Source of the DNA: Brevundimonas abyssalis TAR-001
GTDB lineage: Bacteria; Pseudomonadota; Alphaproteobacteria; Caulobacterales; Caulobacteraceae
NCBI RefSeq assembly: GCF_000466985.1
Contig: NZ_BATC01000008.1
Coordinates: forward strand, 1 to 64,000
Length of the DNA: 64,000 nt
Direction: 5' to 3'
Shown here: one piece after another, positions 1 through 9,226 of the stretch
Numbering within the stretch: the first letter of the stretch is position 1
How the letters are laid out: each line of letters begins with the position of its first letter
Translations under genes and position numbers: made by a program
The notes under the pieces: model-generated
What the model was told of the DNA's origin: nothing
Database searches by the model: none
The model's input: only the letters and a program-made list of their open reading frames with translations

Positions 1-669
1 CTGGTGGATCAGGCCGCCCCGCCCGACCCGGCCTCGGCGCGCCTGCTCAAGGTGTCGCTGGCCAACACCCTGGCCGCCGCCATCCTCATGCCCTATGGCG
101 CGTTCCAGACCCTGGCCGAGCAGAGCGGCTACGACATGGACCGCCTGTGCGCCCGCTTCGGCGTCTCGTTCGAACAGGCGGCCCACCGCCTGACCACCCT
201 GTCGCGGCCCACCGCGCGGGGCGTGCCCTTCTTCTTCATCCGCGTGGACCGGGCGGGCAATGTGTCCAAGCGCTACGCCTCCTCCGCCTTTCCCTTCGCC
301 CGGTTCGGCGGCGGCTGCCCCCGCTGGCGCCTTCACGACGCCTTCGGCTCGCCCGGCCGCGTCCTGACCCAGATCGTGGAGACTCCCGACGGCCAGCGCT
401 GGTTCACCCTGGCCCGCACCGTCCCGCGTCAGGGAACCCACGACCACGACCTGGCCGTGGGCCTCGGCTGCGAGCTCAAGCACGCCCACCGCCTGATCCA
501 TGCGAAGGGCCTGAACCTCGACGCCCCCGAAGTCACCGGCATCGGCCCCGCCTGCCGCCTGTGCGACCGTCACCCCTGCCCCCAACGCGCCGAACCCCCG
601 CAAGGCCGCCCCCTCACCGTCGACGACTGGGCCAAGTCGGTGAGCCCCTATCCGTTCGTGATCAGCTGA
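1..669 (+). CDS. C-terminal part of a short-chain acyl / DUF2083-type transcriptional regulator (cut by window start)
   Basis: The reading frame is open from the first base, so the true start lies upstream. The visible 222 residues resemble the C-terminal sensor half of HTH-ImmA/IrrE-DUF2083 regulators of short-chain fatty acid metabolism. Seen: a segment around residues 75-85 rich in Phe (VPFFFIRVDRAG), a middle GGGCPRWRLHDAF segment, and a C-terminal Cys cluster (CRLCDRHPCPQR) that could bind metal. The HTH is not in the window, so the family call rests on the tail alone. It belongs to the chromosome backbone left of the island. Confidence 0.6.
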   Translation: MVDQAAPPDPASARLLKVSLANTLAAAILMPYGAFQTLAEQSGYDMDRLCARFGVSFEQAAHRLTTLSRPTARGVPFFFIRVDRAGNVSKRYASSAFPFARFGGGCPRWRLHDAFGSPGRVLTQIVETPDGQRWFTLARTVPRQGTHDHDLAVGLGCELKHAHRLIHAKGLNLDAPEVTGIGPACRLCDRHPCPQRAEPPQGRPLTVDDWAKSVSPYPFVIS

Positions 670-670
670 C

Positions 671-1288
671 TTAGATCTTCCCGGTCAGAACGAGCCGCTT
701 CAGCTTCTTGCCCCACACGATCGCGCTTTCACGAAGCCGGATCATCCTCGCCTCGGCGGGCGAGACCTCATCATCGAATGTCTTGAAGGCGACCCGCGCG
801 CGACGCTTGATCTTCATGGGGCGAATGGTCGGGAAGTGAGGCTTCAGCCTGGCCTCCCACCAGTCCGCGCCGTGAAGGGTGACGTGGGCGTTGCGCCCAT
901 CCAACAGCAGGGTGCGCGCCGGGGCCGTGTCGATGACCAGAAGGGCGTGTTCAGCGACCGCCGCCATATCGGTGAGGACAGGGTCCAGGTCCTCTTCGGG
1001 AATATGTTCAAGAACATCGACATTGATCAGCACGTCGAAACGGCGCTTCGGGCGCGCCGAAAACGCCGGCACCGCAGGATCGTACCGGCCGATCTCCGCG
1101 ATCCCCAGCCGCCGCCCCACCAAAGGCCCCAGCATGCCCTTGCCGCAGCCGTAGTCGATCAGCGACGTCGCCTTCAGCGCCTTCAGATGCGGCAAGATCC
1201 ACGGGAGTGTCTTGTGTCCCGTGGACCCATAGGACGCGTCCTTGGCATGGAACGCCGCATACTCATCCACGAGTGCCTGATCCGTCAT
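671..1288 (-). CDS. Class I SAM-dependent methyltransferase
   Basis: About 205 residues from the start MTDQALVDEYAAFHAK; an earlier in-frame ATG at 1318 is possible but this one begins the conserved part. The SAM-binding motif I is visible as LIDYGCGKGMLG near residue 43, followed by an acidic INVDVLEHIPEEDL segment typical of motif IV. The substrate cannot be told. Its end nearly touches the end of the preceding gene, in convergent orientation. Backbone gene. Confidence 0.7.
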   Translation of the reverse strand: MTDQALVDEYAAFHAKDASYGSTGHKTLPWILPHLKALKATSLIDYGCGKGMLGPLVGRRLGIAEIGRYDPAVPAFSARPKRRFDVLINVDVLEHIPEEDLDPVLTDMAAVAEHALLVIDTAPARTLLLDGRNAHVTLHGADWWEARLKPHFPTIRPMKIKRRARVAFKTFDDEVSPAEARMIRLRESAIVWGKKLKRLVLTGKI

Positions 1289-1406
1289 AATCCCCCCCAT
1301 TTTTTTATGGTGGGTCATCCATCAGACTCCACTCGAAATATCAATGGTGTCTGAGATCAATTGGATCAGGGTCAAGACCTTTTGATCTTCGCGAACGGTC
1401 GTCTGG

Positions 1407-2824
1407 CTAGAGCAGCACCACCCGCCCGTCGCGCACCTCGTGCGCCACCCCCGCGCGCTGGAACAGCGAGGCGATCTCGGCCGCGGGATCCGCCGCGCCG
1501 TCCGTCAGCAGCCGGCGGATGTCGCCCGCAAGGGAGGCGTCGCCGCTCACCCGCGTCAGCTCGGCCAGCCACTCGTCGGCGGTCAGGATACCGTCCTCGC
1601 GGTTGGCGTCGATCATCCCTCGCACCACGGTGAAGACGTCCCCGCCCGTTCGCGCCGCGCCGGGCTCGGCCAGCATGTGGAACACGGCCCCGCAGGCGTA
1701 ATAGGCCTGATGCTCGCTGCGCTCCGCCGCCGTGTGAATGGGCCGGGCGGCGAAGCCGGCGCATTCGTCCACCGCCGTCTGCAGTCGGGCGCGCGCGTCA
1801 TAGGTCGATCGATCCGGGCCAGGGCGCGCACGGCCAGGATGTCGGCGCCGCCCTCGGTGATCCACATGTCGCGCACGCGTTCGTAACGCACCACCTGACC
1901 CAGCCAGAAATGTGCGCCCTCGTGGGCGATGAACCACCGTGCGCCCGCGCGCACCTCGGGTGTCGGCTCAAGCACGCCGACACCCTCGAAGGTCATGATG
2001 ACCAGCCCGGGCAGGACGCTGCCACCCATGCTCAACAGGGACGGGGTCGGCCCGGCCCAGCTGACCATCAGGGTCGGCCGGGCCGACTGGCCCGCGCCGA
2101 GCCGATCCGCGTAATGGCTCATGACCCGGGGCGTGAAAGCCGACAGCTCCGTCTCGATCCAGGCGGGCAGTTCCGGGTCGAACACGGCGGCCAGATGCGC
2201 CGTCTCGTCCACCGGCACATCGCCGAACAGCACATAGGTCGGCGCCTCGGGCCGTTCAGCCTCGGCGCGCCGCTCGCCGTTCATCAACACCGGTCCCGCC
2301 TGATCGCGGAACAGGGCGCGAACCACCTCCCCATCAAGTTCTACGCCGTTGAGGTCCATGGGCAGGGCGTCGGCGTCCGCCGCATTCGCCAGCGGCCGCA
2401 TGTCGAACTGGTCGGAATACAGCGCCACCGAGCCGTCGGTGAACGTCAGGGCCGGATCATAGGCGGCCAGCAGATTGCCTGAGAACGGCTCGAACCGGAT
2501 GCGCACACGGCGGGGGACCGGGACGCCGTCCTCGCCCACCAGTACATCGTGCCAGCCGCGCCGCTCGATGCGCACACCGGGCGTCTCCACCGTAAAGGCG
2601 CGAGGCCGCCACGGCTGATTGTCCACCCGCGTCAGCGCCGAGTCCGTGAACAGCCAGGCCGGGGCGTCGCGGTCCAGCACATAGTCGGCGGTCCACACAT
2701 CCCCGTCGCGCAGCACCCGCACCGTGGCGGGCCCGGCCAGGTCCTGCTCCGGCATGGGCCCGGGCGTGGCGGCGCAGGCGGCCAGCAGGGCGGCGGCCAT
2801 CAGGAGGCAGGCGTGGCGCATCAT
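1407..2824 (-). CDS. Gluzincin-like lipoprotein peptidase, frameshifted near 1805
   Basis: The N-terminus MMRHACLLMAAALLAAC has a lipobox, so the product is probably an outer- or inner-membrane-anchored periplasmic protein. A zinc-peptidase-like HEGAHFWLGQ segment lies about 285 residues in, with a downstream ITEGGAD resembling the Glu-containing helix of M1-type enzymes. The frame changes near 1805: upstream it reads ...ALARID, downstream it continues TYDARARLQTAVDECAG to the stop at 1407. Adding one base at GATCGACC (for example CC for C) restores one protein of about 470 residues. Function beyond a putative metallopeptidase is unknown. Confidence 0.6.
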
Positions 2825-2903
2825 GGCGATCTCCATTGCTAAGCTCGCCATATCCCCGGCCCCGCGCCCGGTCATCTTAAGCTTGAGTCATTTGCGCGGC
2901 CGG

Positions 2904-3245
2904 TCAGGCCCTGAGAGACCGCAGCATCAACTCGTGCCGCCACGCCGCCACATCGGCCAGGGCCCGGTCCAGTTCATTGCGCACCCGGCCCAGCCCGGCG
3001 CCGTCCCCGGCCTCCGCCTCTGCGCAGGCGCGGGCCAGGTCGGCCGCCCCGATGCCCGCCGCCGCCCCGCGCAGGGTATGGGCCGCGTCGCGCCAGCCGT
3101 CGGTCCCCGGCGCCAGCATGGGGGCCCACAGGGCCGCCTGTTCGGTGAACAGGGCCAGCACCTCCCCGGAGACGTCATCGTCCCCGCCGGTGGTCCGCTC
3201 CAGCACCGAGAAATCCACCGCCCCGCTCAGATCCCGCCTCGCCAT
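2904..3245 (-). CDS. Hpt-domain phosphotransfer protein
   Basis: A small protein of about 113 residues that looks like a stand-alone histidine phosphotransfer domain. The phospho-accepting His sits in AHTLRGAAAGIGA, the classic Hpt helix motif (H-x-L-K/R-G-x-A). A C-terminal helix of Arg, Leu and Glu completes a four-helix bundle. Such proteins relay phosphate between a hybrid kinase and a response regulator; no partner gene is in the window. Start taken at MARRDLS; an ATG four codons upstream is also possible. Confidence 0.7.
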   Translation of the reverse strand: MARRDLSGAVDFSVLERTTGGDDDVSGEVLALFTEQAALWAPMLAPGTDGWRDAAHTLRGAAAGIGAADLARACAEAEAGDGAGLGRVRNELDRALADVAAWRHELMLRSLRA

Positions 3246-3362
3246 CGCGCCCTCCATTTCCGTTCATCATCATGACCGACGCAAAAGCCTTGCGAAAGCA
3301 TTCGCGACCTAGTAGGTGGTCCGCCCTTCGCCGGACATGTCCAGCGAGGCGTACGATGGTTC

Positions 3363-3438
<76 letters not shown>

Positions 3439-3487
3439 TCGTTTCTCAATAAAAACAATAACTTACACCCATCTGGAGGGGTCGCCC

Positions 3488-3541
3488 CGTTCTAGCTTGG
3501 CCGTTTAGAACGGTGTTTAGAACGGTGCTCTCGGGCGCGTT
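3488..3541. repeat. Left-end TAGAACGG repeats, probable integrase arm sites
   Basis: GTTTAGAACGGTG occurs at 3503-3515 and again at 3515-3527, sharing one base. An inverted copy (CCGTTCTA) lies at 3488-3495. The following GCTCTCGGGCGCGTTTA matches, with few differences, a stretch at the right end near 58149. Repeats of this kind flanking a core are what tyrosine-recombinase arm sites look like; binding by this integrase is inference. Confidence 0.6.
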
Positions 3542-3672
3542 TACGGCCTTTAAGAACCAGTGACTTCTTCGTGATGGAGGAAGGTGACCTGTCTTTTCAC
3601 GGTGCGAACCCTTCGGGTCGCTTGCGCCTGGTGTTCGGGGGATGGTGGTCTGAACTGAGACGGAGGTTCGCC

Positions 3673-3909
3673 GTGAGCGCACGGGTCGGTCAGCGATTTC
3701 TACGCACCCCGCAAGCAGGGGAATATCTGGGCCTCTCGAGCCGAACGCTCGAGAAGCACAGAACCTACGGCACGGGGCCCGTGTATCGAAAGCTCGGCGG
3801 ACGCGTGGTCTACGATCTCGACGACCTTTGCCAATGGGCCGACAGCGGCCTTCGAGCCTCGACATCCGATCCTCATTCCGGCCCGCATCCGGCGTCACCC
3901 CGCGCCTAG
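3673..3909 (+). CDS. AlpA-like HTH protein, probable excisionase
   Basis: From the GTG start the product is about 78 residues: VSARVGQRFLRTPQAGEYLGL, then a winged-helix segment with SRTLEKHRTYGTGPVYRKLGGRVVYDLDDLCQWA. This is the layout of the MerR-like AlpA/excisionase family (helix, recognition helix, RVVY wing). It reads inward from attL and lies just behind the arm-site repeats, which suits a recombination directionality factor. It may also regulate island genes. An upstream in-frame ATG at 3571 would add 34 unlikely residues. Confidence 0.72.
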   Translation: MSARVGQRFLRTPQAGEYLGLSSRTLEKHRTYGTGPVYRKLGGRVVYDLDDLCQWADSGLRASTSDPHSGPHPASPRA

Positions 3910-4058
3910 CCTTGTCATCCGCCCTCATTTAGACTTGTGAATGGCGGGTTCCGGAACGGGTAGGTGCTGGTCTTGAGTCAGGGGACGCTTAGCGTCGACG
4001 GCGACCAGGGTCGAAACGCCGGGCTTCATCACAGAAGTTCCTGGCCCGCCCCCTTCCC

Positions 4059-4301
4059 TCATCGTGCTTCGATCAAACCTTGTCGAACAGCCGACGCGAC
4101 GGCCTCAATTCGCGTTCGAACCTTCAGCTTGGAGCAGACTTTCTCAAGGTAGCTGTCCACCGTGCGCGGCGACAATGAGAGGATGGTCCCAATGTCTGCG
4201 GAGCTTTTCCCGCGACACACCCACTGCAGACATTCCTGTTCGCGAGGGCTCAGCGAGGCCGGGGGCGGCTGGGGTTCCGGGTCTTGGGCATTAGCTTCCA
4301 T
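4059..4301 (-). CDS. Short LuxR-family HTH regulator
   Basis: About 80 residues, nearly all a LuxR/GerE four-helix DNA-binding domain: LSPREQECLQWVCRGKSSADIGTILSLSPRTVDSYLEKVCSKLKVRTRIEAV. It has no receiver or ligand domain, so any signal input must come from elsewhere. Start taken at MEANAQ. It is transcribed away from the truncated sigma-factor gene, suggesting that the pair once shared a control region. Confidence 0.75.
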   Translation of the reverse strand: MEANAQDPEPQPPPASLSPREQECLQWVCRGKSSADIGTILSLSPRTVDSYLEKVCSKLKVRTRIEAVASAVRQGLIEAR

Positions 4302-4781
4302 GCTACACCACTGGTTGACTCGGTCCATCCGTACACGGCGGATCGAAGCGAGAGCAACGTCAATGTTTTGCGGCTTTCCCGCAGGTTTCTTGCGGTCCCG
4401 CCAACCTTGCCGGATGGTTGAACCCGCAACCGTCGGCGACTACAGCCCTCCGGTCGGGCGCCGTGAGATAGGCGCGGAGCTGGAGCCGGGGTTCGCCCAT
4501 GGTGGAGGCAGCGCTGCGCGTCGAAGTATCGGGCCTCGTTTCGCGAGGATTCCAACGCCCGACCCCTCCGCCTTGCGTCAGGATTCCGTTTGATTCATGC
4601 TCTAGTGTCGGCGTGCGCGCCGATAGGGGCTTGGAATCCCCTGTGCGAAGTCAAACTCAAACGACGCGCGCCCCGCGCGCTTGTCGCTTGTCGACGGAGA
4701 GAGCCCGTGCGTCCGCACGGCGGCGACCCGTCTGATCTCGTCTGCGGATTCCCCGCCTTCCCTGAGGGTCGGAGAGGTGCG
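4302..4781. other. Intergenic region between LuxR-type gene and ECF sigma fragment
   Basis: About 480 bases between two divergent genes. I see no convincing gene; short open frames here have no recognisable motif. It presumably holds the two promoters. A purine-rich GGAGAGG just before the TTG at 4782 is the likely ribosome-binding site of the sigma gene. Confidence 0.4.
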
Positions 4782-5160
4782 TTGACCGATACCAAAGAGC
4801 TGGAACCGGAAGCAGCGGAGGGCCTAAACGGCCTGTATCGCCGCTATGCCGGCTGGCTCGATGGGCGGCTCAGGGCGCACGTGGGCGCCGACCAGGCAGC
4901 CGACGTGGTTCAAGAGACTTATCTGCGGGCCGCGCCCTATCGGAGCGCGGACATCCGACACCCCAAGTCTTTCTTGCTGCGGATTGCGCTCAATCTGGTT
5001 CGTGACGAGAGCCGGCGCCTGAAACGACAGCACGAGGCATTGGGCGATTTTGGTCAAGAGCAGAGTGGGGCCGCTTCTCAGGCGGAACAGCTGATGCTGA
5101 AGCAAATCATCCTTACCATGCCGCCGCTGTATCGGGACATCTTCGTATTGAGCCGCTTTC
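4782..5160 (+). pseudogene. ECF sigma factor, 3' end lost
   Basis: Starts at TTG preceded by GGAGAGG. The visible protein LTDTKELEPEAAEGLNGLYRRYAGWLDGRLRAHVGADQAADVVQETYLRAA... contains sigma region 2 (VVQETYLRA) and the beginning of region 4 (LTMPPLYRDIFVLSRF). After LSRF the recognition helix is missing and the frame runs into an unrelated fragment of a conjugation ATPase gene, stopping at 5264. It resembles FecI-type sigma factors. Without the region 4 HTH it is unlikely to work. Confidence 0.75.
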
Positions 5161-6000
5161 GCCCGGCGCACCCGACCGGCTGCCATCACATCGCGCAATT
5201 TCGCCGCCTTGGCTCCTTTCCACGCCCATCCCGTGGGCAAGGCGCGCGGCAACCATTGGGGTGAGGCGGTCGCGACCCTGCGGACCACGGCCGGCTCGCC
5301 CTTCTACTTCAACTTTCACGTCGGCGACCTGGGCCACACCTTCATCTGCGGGCCCTCGGGCTCGGGCAAGACGGTGGTCCAGAACTTCATGCTGGCTCAG
5401 CTGGAGCGTTTCGGCGCCCAGCAACTGTTCATCGACAAGGATCGCGGGGCCGAGATCTTCGTGCGCGCCTCTGGCGGAACCTATCTGGCGCTGCGGAATG
5501 GCGAGCCGACCGGGTTCGCCCCCTTCAAGGCGCTGCCGCCCTCTCCCGTCAATCGAGCGTTTCTGGTCCGTCTGGTCCGCGCCCTCGTCGCCCGTCCGGA
5601 CGAAACCCTGACGGTGCCTGAGGCGCGGGCCATCGACCAGGGCGTGGCCGCCCTAGAGGCCTTGCCGCGCGACCGCCGCTCGATCGCCGCGTTGCGCAGC
5701 CTGCTCGGCCAAGGCGACGCCGGCGGGGTGGGGGCCCGGCTGGAACGCTGGCAACGCGGCGGGCCACTTGGCTGGGTGCTCGACAATGAGGAGGACGCGC
5801 TCGGCCTAGAAACCCGCTTCGCCGGCTTCGACATCACCCAGGTGCTCGATCATGACGAAGTCCGCACGCCGGCCATGCTCTATCTGTTCCACCGCATCGC
5901 AGAGCGTGTGGACGGTCGCCGGCTGGTCCTCGACATCGACGAATTCTGGAAGGTGCTAGGCGACCCGGCTTTCACCGACCTTGCGCAGGACGGCTTGAAG
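5161..6000 (+). pseudogene. Internal fragment of VirB4/TrbE conjugation ATPase
   Basis: The frame reads ARRTRPAAITSRNFAALAPFH, then FNFHVGDLGHTFICGPSGSGKT (Walker A) and RRLVLDIDEFWKVLGDPAFTDLAQDGLK (Walker B region). These are conserved central blocks of VirB4/TrbE, the ATPase of type IV secretion. Both the N-terminal domain and the C-terminal end are absent: the homology begins right after the broken sigma gene and stops after DGLK. It shows that the island once carried, or descended from an element carrying, a full transfer apparatus. Confidence 0.82.
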
Positions 6001-6395
6001 AGAGGTCTGGGTCCAGGCCAAGTCGCTCGGCATGGACGTTACCGGATACCGCCCGAGACAGCGAGACCGCCAAGCTGGCGGCGAGGTCCAGGAGCGCCAG
6101 CAGGAAACGGCTCCCGCTCGCGTCCAGGTCGGGCGAACCGTGGACGATCGGGTGAAGATCGCTTCCGCCGTCATTCGCACGCTGGTCACCGATCCGCAGG
6201 CGCAGGGCCGGTTGATCGAGCGGGCCTGGACCCGGGCGACGGCGCATCTGGAGCGGATTCGTCGGGCACCGGACATGGGTCTGTGCGGCAGAGAGATCAG
6301 AACCGCGACCGCTGAAACGGTAGGTCCGGAAGGTTTCCGGCGGCGACGCCCTCGCCGCCGGAAGCCTGAACACTCGCTCCAGAGGAACGCTTCGC
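6001..6395 (+). other. Unassigned remnant after the VirB4 fragment
   Basis: One frame from 6032 reads a partly protein-like sequence (DDRVKIASAVIRTLVTDPQAQGRLIERAW, shown here only as the recognisable stretch IRTLVTDPQAQGRLIERA). It lacks a clear start, has an Arg-rich tail and overlaps the Cys-rich peptide gene on the other strand. It may be the tail of another transfer gene. I cannot assign it. Confidence 0.3.
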
Positions 6396-6613
6396 CTAGC
6401 CTTGGGGCGCTGGTTCCGGCGTGGCTGAGGCCTCATCGGACGGTTCAGCCGACGGCGCCGTAGGTTCTTGGGTCGGTCTCATGTCGTCACAGCATTTCAT
6501 CTCGGCGTCAGCGCCATATCCTTGCAGCATTCGCAAGCTTCGGCGGCGAGAGCCGCGCCAGCGCTCAGCGTCAGGATCGCGCCGGCGGCCGCCAGCAGGT
6601 TGGAAATTTTCAT
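6396..6613 (-). CDS. Small exported Cys-rich peptide, frameshifted near 6512
   Basis: Starts MKISNLLAAAGAILTLSAGA with a clear signal peptide, preceded by AGGAG at good spacing. The mature part begins AEACECCKDMA. The frame is lost near 6512; with one extra base (GGCCGC for GGCGC) it continues ADAEMKCCDDMRPTQEPTAP to a stop at 6396, giving about 72 residues with two CxCC/CC clusters. The paired cysteines and the copper neighbourhood suggest a periplasmic copper-binding peptide. Function is inferred from context only. Confidence 0.55.
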
Positions 6614-6759
6614 CGTCATTCTCCTAGTGAACCATGGATGGTCATGAAATTCCTCGAAACCGTCGTACCCCCCGTATGGGCGGATATCGGCCACGAGCTA
6701 AATTGATCGGCGGTCGCCGCGTAACGGCGCGCACGGCCTCCCAAGCAGCGGAAGCCGTT

Positions 6760-7122
6760 CTACGACAGCCGTTTTGGCGGATTCTTGTGTGGAAGCGGGC
6801 CAGCGCCCTCTCGCACGACATCGACGGCGTCGAACCTGATCCCCCGCCGCGCGGACGGGCGTTGGACAGTCGGCGCCGGCGGCAGGGGCGCCGCAACGGC
6901 GGCGCAGCCCATCTTGGCGATGCAATCGGGCGTCATCTCGTCGCAGGGGCTCATCGCCTTGCCGGAAGACTCGTCCTCCATCACCATCATTAGGGCGCAG
7001 TCCATCTCCGCCATGCCACCCGTCGATGCGAACACCTGCAACGGGGTGGCGTGCGCCGACGACTGCCCGATAAAGCCGGCCACTGCCAAGGCGAACAGAA
7101 CGGTGCGAACGATATTCCACAT
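6760..7122 (-). CDS. Small exported protein with PCDEMTPDC motif, copper-island associated
   Basis: About 120 residues. MWNIVRTVLFALAVAGFIGQ is a signal peptide; the mature protein has CALMMVMEDE, SPCDEMTPDCIAKMGC and a Pro-rich tail. A paralogue lies at 34354-34713 with the same order of motifs. The spaced Cys and Met residues suggest a metal-binding periplasmic factor. An ATG five codons upstream (7137) is also possible. No named family is recognised. Confidence 0.6.
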   Translation of the reverse strand: MWNIVRTVLFALAVAGFIGQSSAHATPLQVFASTGGMAEMDCALMMVMEDESSGKAMSPCDEMTPDCIAKMGCAAVAAPLPPAPTVQRPSARRGIRFDAVDVVREGAGPLPHKNPPKRLS

Positions 7123-7338
7123 GCCCTTCCATCCCACCCCTGCCGACGCGGAGTCAAACGACCGATCTTGCCTGCGTCAGGCCCTCGCGCGGCCAATGGG
7201 TGCCGATTGCCTTGCACCGCATCCCATTCCGGACAGCGCCGACCCGGGGTGAGTTTGCGTCAGCCGAAGGTCGGATGAGGGATTGAGCCCCGGCGCCCGT
7301 ATATATCGTTGAACCCCTTTGGTTTCGGAGTATCCAGA

Positions 7339-7700
7339 ATGACCCCTCGCAAGATCCTTTCCCTCGTCGGCGCGGCCAGCGCTCTGCTGCTGGTCGCCAC
7401 CCAGGCCGAGGCCCATGCCCGCGTCGTCTCCTCCACGCCGGCGGCAACCGCGACCATCGCTTCTCCCCGGGCGCTCACGGTGACCTTCAGCGAGCGCGTG
7501 GTCCCGGCCTTCTCGGGCCTTGAGGTCGTCAACGCGGCGGGGGCCAAATTCGCCGTGACCACCACCGTCTCCGAGGACGCAAGACCATCTCAGGGCGGAC
7601 GGCCCGCCCGCTCGCCGCCGGCGCCTACAATCTCAACTGGCGCGCGGCGTCGGCTGATGGTCACCGCATGACCGGCGTTATCGTCTTCACCGTGCGCTGA
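7339..7700 (+). CDS. copC: CopC periplasmic copper-binding protein, frameshifted near 7580
   Basis: MTPRKILSLVGAASALLLVATQAEAHARVVSSTPA shows a signal peptide followed by the His that begins mature CopC proteins and provides a Cu(II) ligand. The immunoglobulin-like fold continues with LTVTFSERVVPAFSGLEV. At VSEDA the frame shifts; with GGC for GC it reads KTISGRTARPLAAGAYNLNW...DGHRMTGVIVFTVR to the stop at 7700, which holds the second conserved His region. CopC hands copper to CopD, whose gene follows after 6 bases. Confidence 0.82.
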
Positions 7701-7706
7701 GCCTTC

Positions 7707-8639
7707 GTGCTCGACAGCCTGGTCATTCTGCTCCGGCTCGCTCAGTACGGGGGCGCTGTCGTCCTTCTGGGAACGCCGCTGTTCCTCATCTATGGACTGC
7801 GCGCGTCGGACGGGGTGGCACTCGGTTGGCCGAGGCCGCTGCTGATCGCCGCCTCGGCCGTTGTCGCCCTGAGCTCGGCCGCAGCGCTCGGGGCCCAGAC
7901 TTCGGTGATGGCGGGCTCGATCGCCGAGGGTCTCAAACCCGCTTCCCTGGGTTTCATGATCACCGGCACGAGCCTAGGGCCGGCCTTCCTGGCCCGCGCC
8001 TTGGTCGCTGCGGCCGCTCTGGTCCTCCTTGTGCTGGCCAAGCCTTCCCGACCGGTCTGGATCGTCGTCGCCTTGGCCGGGCTCGTCGTGAGCGCCAGTT
8101 TCGCTTGGACGGGGCACGGCGCGGCCACGGAGGGGCCGGGAGGTCTCGTTCACCTGACGGCGGCCATACTGCACAGCTGGGGGGCCGCAGTCTGGCTCGG
8201 CGCGCTCGCGGCCCTGCTGATCCTGACGGTCCGCCACCGTCCCGCCCCAGCCGCTGACCGGATCCTTCACCAGGCGCTTCACGGCTTCGCAGGCGTGGGG
8301 ACCGCGTCGGTCGCCGTCCTGGTGCTGAGCGGCCTGGTCAACAGCTGGTTCCTGATCGGACCTGACCGACTCTCTGGTCTTCTCACCACGCCCTACGGCC
8401 TGCTGCTGACGGGCAAGCTTGTCATCTTCGTGCTCATGCTGGTCCTGGCCGCAGCAAATCGCTTCCACCTAACCCCGGATCTCGCCCGCGTCCTCGATGA
8501 TCCCGAGGATCTTCGGGTCGCGGTGGGACGTCTGAAGCGCAGCCTGATCATGGAAACTCTGCTGGCCCTAGCGCTTCTCGTGCTCGTTGCGGTTATGGGC
8601 ACCTTAGCGCCTGTCTCTGCAATGGACATGACGATGTAG
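7707..8639 (+). CDS. copD: CopD-family copper import membrane protein
   Basis: 310 residues from a GTG start, with about eight hydrophobic segments and a CopD domain. Conserved polar residues include TGHGAAT and LTAAILHSWGAAVWLGAL in the middle helices, a hallmark of this family and likely copper ligands. It lies directly behind copC, as in many copper operons. CopC and CopD together are thought to move copper across the inner membrane for cuproenzyme loading. Confidence 0.85.
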   Translation: MLDSLVILLRLAQYGGAVVLLGTPLFLIYGLRASDGVALGWPRPLLIAASAVVALSSAAALGAQTSVMAGSIAEGLKPASLGFMITGTSLGPAFLARALVAAAALVLLVLAKPSRPVWIVVALAGLVVSASFAWTGHGAATEGPGGLVHLTAAILHSWGAAVWLGALAALLILTVRHRPAPAADRILHQALHGFAGVGTASVAVLVLSGLVNSWFLIGPDRLSGLLTTPYGLLLTGKLVIFVLMLVLAAANRFHLTPDLARVLDDPEDLRVAVGRLKRSLIMETLLALALLVLVAVMGTLAPVSAMDMTM

Positions 8640-8770
8640 CCGTCAGGTTCTGAAATGGGTGCAAAGAAGCCTCGAAACCGCACGAAGACCCAGAAACGTT
8701 TCTCGAAGCCGTCGTGCGCCGCCGGTCCATCGGACCCGGGGTCCTGGCGTGTCCTTTTGCACCCGGTATT

Positions 8771-9196
8771 GTGAGGCGACATATCGGTTCCCTGGCAAAA
8801 ACCATCGCCAAGGCCCTTCTGGCCGCCGCGTTTGTGATGGCAGGCATCCTCCAGCTGACAGCGCCAGAACCGTTCCTGGCGATCACACCCGACTGGGTGG
8901 TCTGGCCGCAAACGGTGATCCGCGTCACGGGCCTGCTGGAGATACTGGGCGCGAGCGCCCTGTACGTCCCGCGCCTGCGTCGCGCGGCCGGACTGGCCTT
9001 GGCCGCGTATGCGATCTGCGTCTTCCCGGCCAACATCAAGCACGCCATGGACTCGGCCGCTGAGGCCAGCGCCTTCCCAGGTTGGTGGTATCATGGCCCT
9101 CGGCTAGCGCTTCAGCCGATCATCGTCTGGTGGGCGCTCTGGTGCTCTGGCGTGATCGACTGGCCCTTCCATGGCCGCCGCAAATCACCCGACTGA
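8771..9196 (+). CDS. DoxX-like integral membrane protein
   Basis: About 141 residues with four hydrophobic helices: KALLAAAFVMAGILQL, TVIRVTGLLEILGASALYV, AAGLALAAYAICVFPANIKHAM and LQPIIVWWALWCSGVIDW. The size, four-helix layout and the PANIKHAM loop fit the DoxX/MauE-like superfamily often found in stress operons. The GTG start at 8771 is preferred because it directly precedes the first helix; the frame is open further upstream. Substrate unknown. Confidence 0.6.
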   Translation: MRRHIGSLAKTIAKALLAAAFVMAGILQLTAPEPFLAITPDWVVWPQTVIRVTGLLEILGASALYVPRLRRAAGLALAAYAICVFPANIKHAMDSAAEASAFPGWWYHGPRLALQPIIVWWALWCSGVIDWPFHGRRKSPD

Positions 9197-9226
9197 TTGG
9201 TCCAGGCCGTCGAGACAGGCACAGAC

